Counted from the stretch's first letter, positions 5,237 through 12,943 are shown. The stretch: 15,449 bases of DNA from CAYLJO01 sp964383905 (GCA_964383905.1 CAYLJO010000153.1:1-15449), one strand, 5' to 3'. The notes: generated by a model from the sequence alone, not told the origin. Translations and numbers: made by a program.

Positions 5237-6673
5237 GTGAGAAGAGCCAAGATTCTTGCCACGTTGGGTCCGGCATCGCGGGAGCCGACAACGATTGAAG
5301 CGCTGATTGCCGCGGGCGTTAACGGTGTGCGCATCAACATGTCGCACGGGACGCAGGACGAGAAAGCGGAAGACATCCGGCGCGCGCGCGAGGCGGCGGA
5401 GAGGATGCAACGTCCGCTCGCCGTACTCGTTGACCTTTCCGGGCCGAAGATTAGAACCGGCGTGCTCAAAGGCGGCCAACCGGTCACGCTCGAGCCGAAC
5501 TCGCTTTTTACCATCACGACGAGGTCGGTCGTCGGCGACACGCGCGAAGTCTCGACCAACTATGCGGGCATGGCCCGTGACGTGCGGCCTGGCGCGCGCC
5601 TGCTGCTGGACGATGGCTTGATCGAGCTTAATGTCGAGCGCACGACCGACACGGACGTTGTGGCCCGCGTGATCAACGGCGGCGTACTTGGCGAGCGCAA
5701 AGGCATCAATCTGCCTGGCATCAGCCTCCCGATCCCGTCGCTCACTGATAAAGACCGGCGCGACCTGAACTGGGCCGTGCGCCAGGGCGCAGACTACATC
5801 GCGCTCTCGTTCGTGCGGCGTGCGGAAGATTGCCGGGAAGCCCAATCGCTTATTAAAGCCGCCGGCGGGCGGGCGCCGCTGATCGCCAAAATCGAGAAGG
5901 CGGAAGCGATTGACCATCTGGAGGAGATTATCACTACCGCTGAGGGCGTGATGGTCGCGCGCGGCGATCTGGGCGTTGAAACCAGCGTCGAACTCGTCCC
6001 CGTTTATCAGAAGCGGATCATCGAACAGGCGAACATCTCCGGCAAGCTCGTCATCACGGCGACGCAGATGTTGCAGTCGATGGTAGAGAACCCGCGCCCC
6101 ACCCGCGCCGAAGCTTCCGACGTGGCCAATGCTGTATGGGACGGTACCGATTGCGTGATGCTGTCGAACGAAACGGCGATGGGCCATTACCCGGTGGCGG
6201 CCGTCGCCACGATGGCGCGGATCATCGAATCGGCGGAGGCCGGCCGGCCGAGCGCGCTGCACGCGCGCGAGGCATGGGTCGGTAAACAGTCCGGCAGATT
6301 TAGCCGCGCCCTCTGCGAGGCGGCGGCGTTTGCCGCTGAAGAGATGAGCACTAAAACCATCGCCGTCTTCACGGAATCGGGGCTGATGGCGCGTAGGCTC
6401 TCGGCGCTGCGCCCGGAACAACGCATCATCGCGCTGACACCTTCCAGAGATGTGCAGAACGAATTGGCCCTGATCTGGGGCACCGAGTCTGCGGTTCACC
6501 CGCCGTGCGAGAGGACCGAAGACCTGATCACGACGGGTGATCGAACACTGCTCGAAGCGGGCTTCGCGCAGCCCGGGGAGTTGATCGTATTGATGGCGGG
6601 CAAGCTGTCCGGCCTCGGCCTGTCAAGGACCGTCAAGATGCATACGGTCGGTGAGACCGAGCCGCACCAATAG
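5237..6673 (+). CDS. pyk: Pyruvate kinase
   Basis: This 478-aa enzyme is the last step of glycolysis, phosphoenolpyruvate plus ADP to pyruvate plus ATP. The family pattern is complete: AKILATLGPAS at 4-14, substrate-binding R33 with N35, S37 and H38 in RINMSHG, PKIRTG (70-75), the B-domain cap (about 75-165), catalytic K218 and metal ligand E220 in AKIEKAEA, D244 in ARGDLGVE, T276 in TATQMLQSM, and NPRPTRAEASDVANA. Residues 350-475 are the regulatory C domain; there is no extra PEP-utiliser domain. The start is GTG, backed by AAGGGG about 12 nt upstream, and homology begins within the first residues, so no earlier start is needed. The TPR-protein frame begins 2 nt after the stop. Confidence 0.97.
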   Translation: MRRAKILATLGPASREPTTIEALIAAGVNGVRINMSHGTQDEKAEDIRRAREAAERMQRPLAVLVDLSGPKIRTGVLKGGQPVTLEPNSLFTITTRSVVGDTREVSTNYAGMARDVRPGARLLLDDGLIELNVERTTDTDVVARVINGGVLGERKGINLPGISLPIPSLTDKDRRDLNWAVRQGADYIALSFVRRAEDCREAQSLIKAAGGRAPLIAKIEKAEAIDHLEEIITTAEGVMVARGDLGVETSVELVPVYQKRIIEQANISGKLVITATQMLQSMVENPRPTRAEASDVANAVWDGTDCVMLSNETAMGHYPVAAVATMARIIESAEAGRPSALHAREAWVGKQSGRFSRALCEAAAFAAEEMSTKTIAVFTESGLMARRLSALRPEQRIIALTPSRDVQNELALIWGTESAVHPPCERTEDLITTGDRTLLEAGFAQPGELIVLMAGKLSGLGLSRTVKMHTVGETEPHQ

Positions 6674-6675
6674 CC

Positions 6676-7434
6676 TTGGGTCTTCGATGGCAAATCTCCG
6701 CCGGCGAGTTTTTCCAGCTCATGCATCCGGTCGCGTGGACGCTGGCGGCAACGGCCTCAATATGGGTGCTCGCGAGCGCGCGTCGCCGTGGTTTCCCTCT
6801 TTACGCCGCGGCCGTGTGGACGCTCGGCACGCTCTTTTTTCCTCCCATCGTCCTGCCGCTTTACCTGATCGCTCGCGCACGCGCGACCCGCACCGCACCG
6901 CCGGTAGAATCGCTCGACCCGAGGAAGGGCGGCGCGGCGGAGCAGCCGTCAAGCGCCTTAGGCGCGCCCCCGGCGTGGAATCGCTGGTTGACGACCCTCT
7001 ACGCGGTCGTGGTCCTATCGTTCATTGCGCTCTACCTCTACGGTGATTACCGGAGCGTAGACTCGCATCTGGCGCGCGCCAATCAGGCGCGTGTGATGGG
7101 CCAGCGTGAAAGAACAATACGCGAGTACCGAGCGGCGCTGCGCCTGGAAGATGACCCCCATACACATAATCTGCTCGGCATCGAACTCGCCGACGCCGGT
7201 CTTTGGGAAGAATCACTCGCCGAACTCCGAGCTGCCGAACGCGGCGGTGAACCCGACGATCAACTATCCCTCCGCATCGCCACCGCGCTCGACGCGATGA
7301 AGCGTCCCGCGGAGGCCAGCCTTGAATACCAAAGATTCCTCGGCGGCGGCCGGTGCACTCAAGCTTTACCCGACCCGCGCTGCGAGACGGCTCGGGGGCG
7401 CGTGCAGACTATGTCGACAGGCATTACTCGTTAG
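6676..7434 (+). CDS. Membrane protein with C-terminal TPR repeats
   Basis: This 252-aa protein belongs to no family I can name. Hydrophobic helices lie at about 17-34, 41-66 and 104-122, separated by a Pro/Ala/Glu linker (70-100). The rest (131-226) looks like two to three tetratricopeptide repeats, e.g. ARVMGQRERTIREYRAALRL and LADAGLWEESLAELRAAERG, with helix-turn spacing near 30 residues, so it probably scaffolds a protein complex at the membrane. The frame opens with TTG 2 nt after the pyk stop, suggesting co-transcription and translational coupling. An ATG at 6721 (residue 16) just before the first membrane helix is an equally possible start. It ends 177 bp before a convergent gene. Confidence 0.75.
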   Translation: MGLRWQISAGEFFQLMHPVAWTLAATASIWVLASARRRGFPLYAAAVWTLGTLFFPPIVLPLYLIARARATRTAPPVESLDPRKGGAAEQPSSALGAPPAWNRWLTTLYAVVVLSFIALYLYGDYRSVDSHLARANQARVMGQRERTIREYRAALRLEDDPHTHNLLGIELADAGLWEESLAELRAAERGGEPDDQLSLRIATALDAMKRPAEASLEYQRFLGGGRCTQALPDPRCETARGRVQTMSTGITR

Positions 7435-7544
7435 GCGCGAAGAATCCATCCGGCGGGCGCGGATTGAGGGTAGGCCCCGGCACGGCGGGCCGCCAAGCGC
7501 GTGGGCCGGCAGTTATTGCCTCAGCCTCGACTATCCCGCGCCGT

Positions 7545-7588
7545 ACGGCCCCACTTTAGGCCGGATCACTGCCGTTCCTTTGGGCCGT
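7545..7588 (+). terminator. Possible terminator between convergent genes
   Basis: ACGGCCC (7545-7551) is the perfect inverted copy of GGGCCGT (7582-7588), with GGCC-containing sequence in the loop and CCGCTTTTCCTT after it on the plus strand. It lies in the 177-bp gap between the convergent TPR and radical SAM genes. The loop is long (30 nt), so this is only a candidate. Confidence 0.3.
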
Positions 7589-7611
7589 CCGCTTTTCCTT
7601 GCGATGCTTAA

Positions 7612-8628
7612 TTATTCGGTGCTGAGTACCTGGCCCACGGTCTCTCGGTCTTTGTGTGCGCTTGGCGTCGTGCCCGGCGCCTTCTGTGGGTCGCGCCAAT
7701 TGTCAAGGATGCCGACCTGGTGCACGCACTGAAGGGTGCAGGCCGGGGCGCACCACTTCTCCATGCTGTACTCGCGCTCGAACTCTTTCATCGTATATTC
7801 TTCGAGCGGGATGCCGGGATAACCGCGCTGCTGCGAACACCAATGGACCAGACCGTCTTCGCAGATGTAGAGGTAACGCGCCCCGGCGCGGCAGCGCCAG
7901 TTGTAGGGTTTGCCTTCGGCGATACTGTCTTGAAACCAGTTCAGGCGCGCGTGATCTTTATTGCCCAGTTTCTTCACTTCCTGAAAGATATCTTTTTCCT
8001 TTTCCGACAGGGGCTTGAGGATCCCCATGTGGTCGTGAATGACACCCACCGTCGTGGAAAACCCGAGTTCGACCGCGCGGCGTGCGACCGTTAGCGCGTC
8101 TTCCGGCGTCTTGATGCCGCCGCCGATCACCGAATTGATATTGACGTGAAACTCCGCATACTCGGAGAGAAAGCGCAGCTTTTTATCCAGCAGCCTGAGG
8201 CTCTTCCGCGACACCTCATCCGGCTCGACGTTATCGATACTGATCTGTAGATACTCCAGCCCGGCGCGATTCAGCCGCCGGATGCGGTCCGGCGTGAAGT
8301 AGTAGCCGTTGGAGATCAACCCGGCGATCATCCCGTGGGCCCGGATGTGCCTGATGATCTCGTCCAGTTGCGGATGCATCAGCGGTTCGCCACCGGAAAT
8401 CGTGATGATTGATGTGCCGAGAGCAGCGAGCTTATCCAGCCGCCGCTTCATGACGTCGAGCGGTACGGGGGTAGACGAGTGGTCATACTCGTTGCAGTAG
8501 CCGCAGGCGAGGTTGCAGCGTCGCATCGGGATGACGTGCGCCAGCACAGGGTGGCGCGTCGAAAGCAGGGCCCGCGAGATAAAACCGGCCTCCCGCAGTT
8601 TTAATCTGACAAATGTCCTTCTTTTCAT
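7612..8628 (-). CDS. Radical SAM protein with SPASM-like C-terminal cysteines
   Basis: This 338-aa protein has the radical SAM motif CNLACGYC (C38, C42, C45), which binds the 4Fe-4S cluster that cleaves S-adenosylmethionine. It is followed by SGGEP (78-82) and LQISID (127-132), the usual barrel strands. After the barrel there are six more cysteines (C246, C256, C264, C293, C297, C301), the first two spaced C-x9-C as in SPASM/twitch domains, so at least one auxiliary iron-sulphur cluster is likely. Related enzymes modify peptides or small molecules; the substrate here is not evident and no small precursor peptide gene was recognised next to it. AGGA about 6 nt before the ATG supports the start. 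It lies downstream of the LolA-like gene in the same direction but behind a strong terminator, so it is probably transcribed separately. Confidence 0.88.
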   Translation of the reverse strand: MKRRTFVRLKLREAGFISRALLSTRHPVLAHVIPMRRCNLACGYCNEYDHSSTPVPLDVMKRRLDKLAALGTSIITISGGEPLMHPQLDEIIRHIRAHGMIAGLISNGYYFTPDRIRRLNRAGLEYLQISIDNVEPDEVSRKSLRLLDKKLRFLSEYAEFHVNINSVIGGGIKTPEDALTVARRAVELGFSTTVGVIHDHMGILKPLSEKEKDIFQEVKKLGNKDHARLNWFQDSIAEGKPYNWRCRAGARYLYICEDGLVHWCSQQRGYPGIPLEEYTMKEFEREYSMEKWCAPACTLQCVHQVGILDNWRDPQKAPGTTPSAHKDRETVGQVLSTE

Positions 8629-8747
8629 CCGGTCCTAACGAATCCACACCTCCCTACTTAATGAGCGCCCTATTTTATTGAGCTTCGGCCGGTAAGGATA
8701 TGCGAGATGCGTGCCCGAAGGCAAGATGCCGCCTGTTTAAGCAAACA

Positions 8748-8787
8748 TAAAATGATAAGGGGCTCCGGTCTTGACCCGCGGAGCCCC
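8748..8787 (-). terminator. Intrinsic terminator of the ABC/LolA-like cassette
   Basis: CGGAGCCCC (8779-8787) and GGGGCTCCG (8759-8767) give a 9-bp GC-rich stem with an 11-nt loop. On the minus strand it is followed by TTATCATTTTATG. It lies 28 bp beyond the stop of the LolA-like gene at 8816, the normal place for a Rho-independent terminator. Confidence 0.75.
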
Positions 8788-8815
8788 TCGCTCGTCAAAT
8801 TTCCCCGGCCGGTCT

Positions 8816-9511
8816 TTAACCGCGAACCCTCTTGACGTCACCCGGCAGTTGAATACGAAATTCATCAGTCGAGATTCTTGCATTCTTTTCCATGTCGGTC
8901 AGGCGGATGGTCGTCGCGTCATCGTTTTTTTCGACCACTTTCGCCTGCACCGGCATGCCGACTCCGTCCACCCAAACCTCCGCGTACTTGAAATTCTCGC
9001 GCCCCTTCGGCACAAGCCTGAGGTGCTCGGTGCTCACACCACCCCACAGGTTTTCCGGGTAGTAATCCTGCAAATCAAATCTCGCCCTGAGCTGCTGGCC
9101 CGACAGGTTCATCAACTCAAGTATTCCTCCCGCCTTATTGCGGTTCGACCGGGCACTGCCCTCGTAAACTATATTCAGGCGCGGGCGGAACAGCGTATAG
9201 TTTCCGTTCGCGACCGCCAGAATCTCATGCTGCGGCCTTTGCCATTCAACACGCACGTAGGCGTTGCGCCCCGCCGCCGGCATGTAGAGCATGATGCCGC
9301 TATACCTGTCTGAGTCCTTTATTTGCGCATTATACTTCTCCATACTGATGCCCGCGCGCAGTGATTTCAGGCTCCGGTGGTTGCGCTCGATGCGGTTCAG
9401 CAGCGAGCTTACCAAGCCCGCGCCCTGCGCGTTGACTCTCGCGGGGGAACTGGCGTTTATAACTGCCATGAGGATGGCAACAACAAGGCCGAGGGGAGCA
9501 ATTCTCTTCAT
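8816..9511 (-). CDS. LolA-like periplasmic lipoprotein-carrier-type protein
   Basis: This 231-aa secreted protein has a signal peptide: MKR, a hydrophobic core at residues 5-20, and likely signal peptidase I cleavage after VNA (residue 28). There is no lipobox, so the mature form should be free in the periplasm. The mature part has the LolA/LolB half-barrel pattern: an early helix (SLLNRIERNHRSLKSLRAGI), then successive beta strands such as YVRVEWQRPQHEILAVANGN and NIVYEG, and a late YAEVWVDGVGMPVQAKVVEK strand pair (about 175-194). In LolA the hydrophobic cavity carries the acyl chains of a lipoprotein to the outer membrane. AAGGAG five nt before the ATG is the clearest ribosome site of the cassette. 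It is the last gene before the terminator. Whether the cargo is a lipoprotein or another lipid is open. Confidence 0.82.
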   Translation of the reverse strand: MKRIAPLGLVVAILMAVINASSPARVNAQGAGLVSSLLNRIERNHRSLKSLRAGISMEKYNAQIKDSDRYSGIMLYMPAAGRNAYVRVEWQRPQHEILAVANGNYTLFRPRLNIVYEGSARSNRNKAGGILELMNLSGQQLRARFDLQDYYPENLWGGVSTEHLRLVPKGRENFKYAEVWVDGVGMPVQAKVVEKNDDATTIRLTDMEKNARISTDEFRIQLPGDVKRVRG

Positions 9512-9580
9512 ACAAACTCCTTCAGAAACTGTTAGTACTCCTGCCGGGGGACAAAAAATCCGAGCGATTATATTTAATGA

Positions 9581-9922
9581 TTACCGTATGTCAACCTCCA
9601 GGGCGACGACTTTGCCCTGTGAGTCGCGCCGCTGGCGCACGGCTAATACTTCCGCTTCGGGGCGGCCCGTCAGGGCGCGCACGCGGCGCTCAATGTCGCT
9701 TCTATCCGTTTCACTTGCAACAACTTCGGGGCCCAAGAGGAGCGTTGCAGCAACCGGAATTGGATGCGCCATACGGGATTGGAGTTCGCTCGTTTCGAAC
9801 CAGCTTTTGGGTGTCAGGAAAATAAAGGTGAGGATCAGTACACATAACACATCCCATTGCCACGTGTTACGTGCGTAAGACCAGAAGAAAACCTTTTTAA
9901 TGGTGGAAAAAACGCTGCCCAT
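9581..9922 (-). CDS. Small single-pass membrane protein in the ABC/LolA-like cassette
   Basis: I recognise no named family for this 113-aa protein. Its N-terminal third is striking: an aromatic and basic lead (FFWSYARNTWQWD, 12-24) runs into one hydrophobic helix (VLCVLILTFIFLTP, 25-38) and ends in KSWF. The remaining 70 residues contain a soluble alpha/beta segment with DRSDIERRVRALTG (73-86) and a final strand KVVALEVDIR. It was probably anchored in the inner membrane, with the tail side undetermined. It lies between the ABC ATPase gene (53 bp upstream) and the LolA-like gene (69 bp downstream), so a role as an adaptor of the transporter is plausible by position only. A TATAAT box six bases before the ATG suggests a leaderless transcript, and no ribosome site is present. 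Confidence 0.75.
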   Translation of the reverse strand: MGSVFSTIKKVFFWSYARNTWQWDVLCVLILTFIFLTPKSWFETSELQSRMAHPIPVAATLLLGPEVVASETDRSDIERRVRALTGRPEAEVLAVRQRRDSQGKVVALEVDIR

Positions 9923-9928
9923 GCATTA

Positions 9929-9934
9929 ATTATA
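9929..9934 (-). promoter_or_regulatory. TATAAT -10 box giving a leaderless start for the 113-aa gene
   Basis: The minus strand reads TATAAT, TAATGC, then the ATG at 9922. With usual spacing the transcript would begin at or next to the A of the start codon. The matching -35 position (about 9957-9952, ATGCCT) is poor, so this is a candidate internal promoter only. Confidence 0.35.
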
Positions 9935-9974
9935 AGCAACATCAGGGGTTAAGGCATCTACTCATACTTTTGCC

Positions 9975-10667
9975 TCACATCCGCACGCTCGCTACCGGAG
10001 CGACGATCTGCCCGTCGCGCATCTGCACAATGCGCCGGCACATCGCCGCCGCCTCCGGGTTATGCGTAATCATGACGATCGTTTGGTTAAAGCGGTAGTT
10101 TAACTCCTGGAACATGTTGAGTACGATGGCGGAGTTCTCCGTGTCGAGGTTGCCGGTCGGTTCGTCGGCGAGGATGATCGCGGGTCGTGTCACAATGGCG
10201 CGCGCCAGAGCGACGCGCTGCTGCTCGCCGCCGGACAGCTCCAGCGGCTTATGGTGCATTTTATCCTCTAGCCGGAGAAGACGCAAGATATCACGACGCC
10301 GCGTGGGGTCGTCCTCGCCGTTGGCATGAATGCGCTCGGCGAGCCGCAGGTTGCCTTCCGCCGTGAGGGTCGGGAAGAGGTTGAAGCGTTGAAAAACAAA
10401 ACCGATCTTGCGCCGCCGAATGTCTGTCCGTTTGGCGTCCGAGGCGGCCGTCAAGTCCTCCCCGTCAATGACGATGCGGCCCCCGGACGGCGTTAACAGC
10501 CCTCCCAGCAGGTGCAGCATCGTTGATTTGCCGCACCCGGAAGGTCCCATGATCGCGACAAACTCGCCCTCCTGAACATCCAGCGATACGCCGCGCAGCG
10601 CGGGCACATCGACCCTGCCTACGCGATAGACCTTTTCCAGATTCTCAGCGCTTAAGATCGTTCGCAT
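9975..10667 (-). CDS. ABC transporter ATP-binding protein, LolD/MacB type
   Basis: This 230-aa protein supplies the energy for the adjacent FtsX-like permease. All nucleotide-binding motifs are present (numbering from the TTG at 10670): Walker A GPSGCGKST (42-50), Q-loop VFQRFNLFPTLTAEGN with Q94, ABC signature LSGGEQQR (145-152), Walker B IILADE with catalytic E170, D-loop NLDT, and H-loop H203 in ITHNPE. The sequence class is that of LolD, MacB and FtsE, which work mechanically on periplasmic substrates instead of pumping through a channel. The ATG at 10667 is preferred over the TTG just before it. Neither has a ribosome site, because a hairpin and its AT-rich tail fill the upstream space. 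The permease gene ends 65 bp upstream. Confidence 0.95.
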   Translation of the reverse strand: MRTILSAENLEKVYRVGRVDVPALRGVSLDVQEGEFVAIMGPSGCGKSTMLHLLGGLLTPSGGRIVIDGEDLTAASDAKRTDIRRRKIGFVFQRFNLFPTLTAEGNLRLAERIHANGEDDPTRRRDILRLLRLEDKMHHKPLELSGGEQQRVALARAIVTRPAIILADEPTGNLDTENSAIVLNMFQELNYRFNQTIVMITHNPEAAAMCRRIVQMRDGQIVAPVASVRM

Positions 10668-10671
10668 CAAT

Positions 10672-10738
10672 AAAAAGTTTCGGGTCTCGAGTTCCGGGCG
10701 TCGCGTTAATCCTTGAAACCCGGGACTCGAAATTTTTA
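10672..10738 (-). repeat. Heptad-built palindrome between the permease and ATPase genes
   Basis: TCGAGTTCCGGG (10687-10698) pairs with CCCGGGACTCGA (10719-10730) with a single T.G mismatch. The outside is flanked by AAAAAGTTT on one side and AAATTTTTATT on the other. The whole unit reads in 7-nt steps on the plus strand: GTTTCGG, GTCTCGA, GTTCCGG, GCGTCGC, GTTAATC, CTTGAAA, CCCGGGA, CTCGAAA. The permease stop codon (10738-10736) is in one AT-rich flank and the ATPase start lies just beyond the other. It could attenuate transcription or set different levels of the two proteins. Confidence 0.6.
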
Positions 10739-11836
10739 TTCGTAAGAAAGGGCGCTCACCGCGTCAAGGTTCGCCGCGCGGACGGCCGGATAAAGAGCGC
10801 CCGCGACGCCCCCGAAGAGTCCGATGGCAGCCGAGACCACACCCCACGTCCAACCAAACTCGAAGAAGAGCCCGTAGAAGCGATGGATCAAAAACCCGGC
10901 CAGCAGCGCGACAGCGAATCCCGCCACGAGGCCCAGTACGCTGATCATGATCGCCTCCTTTTCGATCACCCCAATTATGTACCTGCGGGAAGCGCCCATG
11001 GCCTTCAGGATTCCGATCTCCCGCGTCCGTTCGGTGATCGTCGTATACATCGCCAGCATCACGACCAGAGCGCTGACGACGGCCGCCAACCCGACCAGCA
11101 CGCGCAGGAACACGCCCAGGTATGGGATGCTCTTTTCGATGCTTGTAAATAGATCGCGGGTAAACTGAATTTTGTTGCCGGGCAGGGCCGCGTCAATATT
11201 TTTTGCCACCACGAGCGGGTCGTGGCCGTCCTTACATTTGACGAGGATCCACGTGCATTTGCCCGGTGATTCAAGCGCATCCTGCATAGCGCTTAAAGGC
11301 ATCTTGACGCGTGCGCCCGACTCGGGGGCGTAGATGCCTGTAATGCGGTACGGTTTATCCCCGAACAGCCTCACCAAGTCGCCGACCCCTATTTTGTCGT
11401 TGCGCGCCCTCGTTTCGTCAATCACAATCTCATTCAGAGCTTCGGGCGGGCGTCCCTGCACGATCTTAATATCGTTCATCCTGGCGAACGGGGCCCAATC
11501 CACGCCCTCCACCTGATCGAAGCCGAAGCCCTTGCGTCCCTGCGAGACATACCGGATCTCCGGCACGGCCGCTTCGACGCCCTCTACCGCCTGTAATAAT
11601 TCGACGTATTTCGTACTCAGGTTCGCCGTCGAACTCATCAAATTGTCGGTCGAGCCGGGCCGCGTAAAGATGATCTCGGCGCGCACGTTTGACGAGCGCC
11701 GCTGTAGATCATTCGACATGCCGCGCGCCAGACCGGTAAACAGCATCACCAGCGCCACCCCGAGCGCCACGCCCGCCGCGCTCACCAGCGAGCGGATCGG
11801 TCGTTGACGAATGTTGGCGGTGACGAGATTGTCCAT
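10736..11836 (-). CDS. FtsX/MacB-type ABC transporter permease
   Basis: This 366-aa inner-membrane protein is of the type VII ABC class. Numbered from the TTG at 11839: TM1 at about 17-37 (LVSAAGVALGVALVMLFTGL), a periplasmic MacB-like domain (about 40-240), then TM2 (241-266), TM3 (296-318) and TM4 (331-353). The short cytoplasmic coupling helix TREIGILKAMGASRRYI (272-288) between TM2 and TM3 is diagnostic of LolC/E, MacB and FtsX. A dimer would transmit ATPase motion to the periplasm to extract or release a substrate. One permease gene means a homodimer, in contrast to the LolC-LolE heterodimer of E. coli. The ATG at 11836 is preferred, with GGA about 6 nt upstream; a TTG directly precedes it. 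It starts 53 bp after the lipoprotein gene. Confidence 0.93.
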   Translation of the reverse strand: MDNLVTANIRQRPIRSLVSAAGVALGVALVMLFTGLARGMSNDLQRRSSNVRAEIIFTRPGSTDNLMSSTANLSTKYVELLQAVEGVEAAVPEIRYVSQGRKGFGFDQVEGVDWAPFARMNDIKIVQGRPPEALNEIVIDETRARNDKIGVGDLVRLFGDKPYRITGIYAPESGARVKMPLSAMQDALESPGKCTWILVKCKDGHDPLVVAKNIDAALPGNKIQFTRDLFTSIEKSIPYLGVFLRVLVGLAAVVSALVVMLAMYTTITERTREIGILKAMGASRRYIIGVIEKEAIMISVLGLVAGFAVALLAGFLIHRFYGLFFEFGWTWGVVSAAIGLFGGVAGALYPAVRAANLDAVSALSYE

Positions 11837-11858
11837 CAAGTATCCATCAAATAATAAT

Positions 11859-11895
11859 CAGTGATCGGTAGCCTGTACCGGTAACTTTTTCACTG
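11859..11895 (-). repeat. Hairpin spanning the lipoprotein stop codon
   Basis: CAGTGA (11859-11864) pairs with TCACTG (11890-11895) and CGGTA (11866-11870) pairs with TACCG (11876-11880). The stop codon of the lipoprotein gene (11892-11890) is inside the outer stem. Units GTGATCG, GTAGCCT and GTACCGG follow a 7-nt phase, as in the other intergenic hairpins. The permease ATG is 23 bp further on. Confidence 0.45.
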
Positions 11896-12939
11896 CCGCC
11901 CCTCCGCGCGCCTGCCATCGCGCGTATCGAGATCGACTTCCAGCAACTGCCATTTATTTTGCAGAACGAAAACATCCGGCGGGTATTCGCGGTCGAGCAC
12001 CACCTCTTCCGGGACCTGGTAGTCCAGGCTCAGCTTGTAGCCGTCCTGCGGTCGCGTCAACTCGATATGCGAAGGCATCTTCAGCCGGCCGCCTTCGCCG
12101 AACCCTTTTACCCCGCCGTACTGCACGTCGGTGACCAGCGTTCCGCCGTCGTTGAAAGTCTGCAGGCGCGCGAGCCGGATGCCGCCAACACGATCAAACC
12201 AGAAGCGGCGGACGAGTCGCGCGCCGGTGGCGCCTTCCGGCGTCAACTCGTCGAGCAGGTAATAGCCGCGCACGACGCGCGCGCCCTTCTTCGCCTGCGG
12301 CCTTTTATCCGCCTCCTCCTCGTAGTATTCACTCTGCGCATAAACAAAGCCGGACTCGGCGCGTGGCGTGATCGGGCGAATCAAAAGCGCGTCGGTGAAA
12401 TGCTGCGGGCGAAGGTTGGAGAGCACGTTGACGGCGTGCTGCTCATGCATCGCTCTATTCTTTCCGTCCTTGCGCCCTGTTTTTACCTCTTCCTTCGGCA
12501 GCGTTGAATAGATAGCGTTGTTAGTGCCGCGGACGAAGCGGCGGTACTTCTCATCACCTTGCAGCACCGCGACGCGAAAATGGTCGCCGTCCGAAGTCAT
12601 CTGCGCGATGTCCGTGCTGATGAACGGGACCTGAATAGCCAGCGAGATATTTCCGGGCCGCTGCAGTATCACCGTCGCATCCGCCGAACGGTACTTCTCC
12701 GCGATACCGGATTCGGCAAACGAAGTGTCCTGAAACTGAATGTCTAACTTCCCGCGGATCGAACGCACCGCGGCGAGACGGTTGACCTCAGCCATCAGTT
12801 GGGTGGCGTTCGCGTCTGCCCGCGGCGTGAGCAGCGGCGGCACACCGACTGTTCGCTTGACCCCGAGCAAATTTGTGCAGCCGCTCGACGTCACTAAGCC
12901 GGCCGCCAGCACGCACGCAAGCGCGTAGCGCACGCGCAT
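11890..12939 (-). CDS. LolB/LolA-fold lipoprotein heading the ABC cassette
   Basis: The 349-aa form chosen here starts with a compact lipoprotein signal: MRVR, a hydrophobic core, then TSSGC with Cys21. An upstream ATG at 12972 would put 11 hydrophobic residues before it and is less likely. The lipobox is imperfect (Ser at -3). The mature part begins with a helix (LMAEVNRLAAVRSIRGKLDI) and beta strands, then PGNISLAIQVPF and DIAQMTSDGDHFRVAV, the pattern of LolB and DUF4292-like outer-membrane proteins. It has an extra charged insertion (EEVKTGRKDGKNRA) and later strands up to VFVLQNKWQLLEVDL. It would sit in the outer or inner membrane facing the periplasm. As first gene of the cassette it is a natural partner for the permease, as donor or acceptor of the LolA-like carrier's cargo; this is inference. 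Confidence 0.78.
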   Translation of the reverse strand: MRVRYALACVLAAGLVTSSGCTNLLGVKRTVGVPPLLTPRADANATQLMAEVNRLAAVRSIRGKLDIQFQDTSFAESGIAEKYRSADATVILQRPGNISLAIQVPFISTDIAQMTSDGDHFRVAVLQGDEKYRRFVRGTNNAIYSTLPKEEVKTGRKDGKNRAMHEQHAVNVLSNLRPQHFTDALLIRPITPRAESGFVYAQSEYYEEEADKRPQAKKGARVVRGYYLLDELTPEGATGARLVRRFWFDRVGGIRLARLQTFNDGGTLVTDVQYGGVKGFGEGGRLKMPSHIELTRPQDGYKLSLDYQVPEEVVLDREYPPDVFVLQNKWQLLEVDLDTRDGRRAEGRQ

Positions 12940-12943
12940 ATTG

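Noticed and set aside
5186..6499. 437-aa open frame on the minus strand
   Set aside because: It is antisense to pyruvate kinase, which shows every catalytic residue. The protein is an Arg-rich mirror product of high-GC codons.
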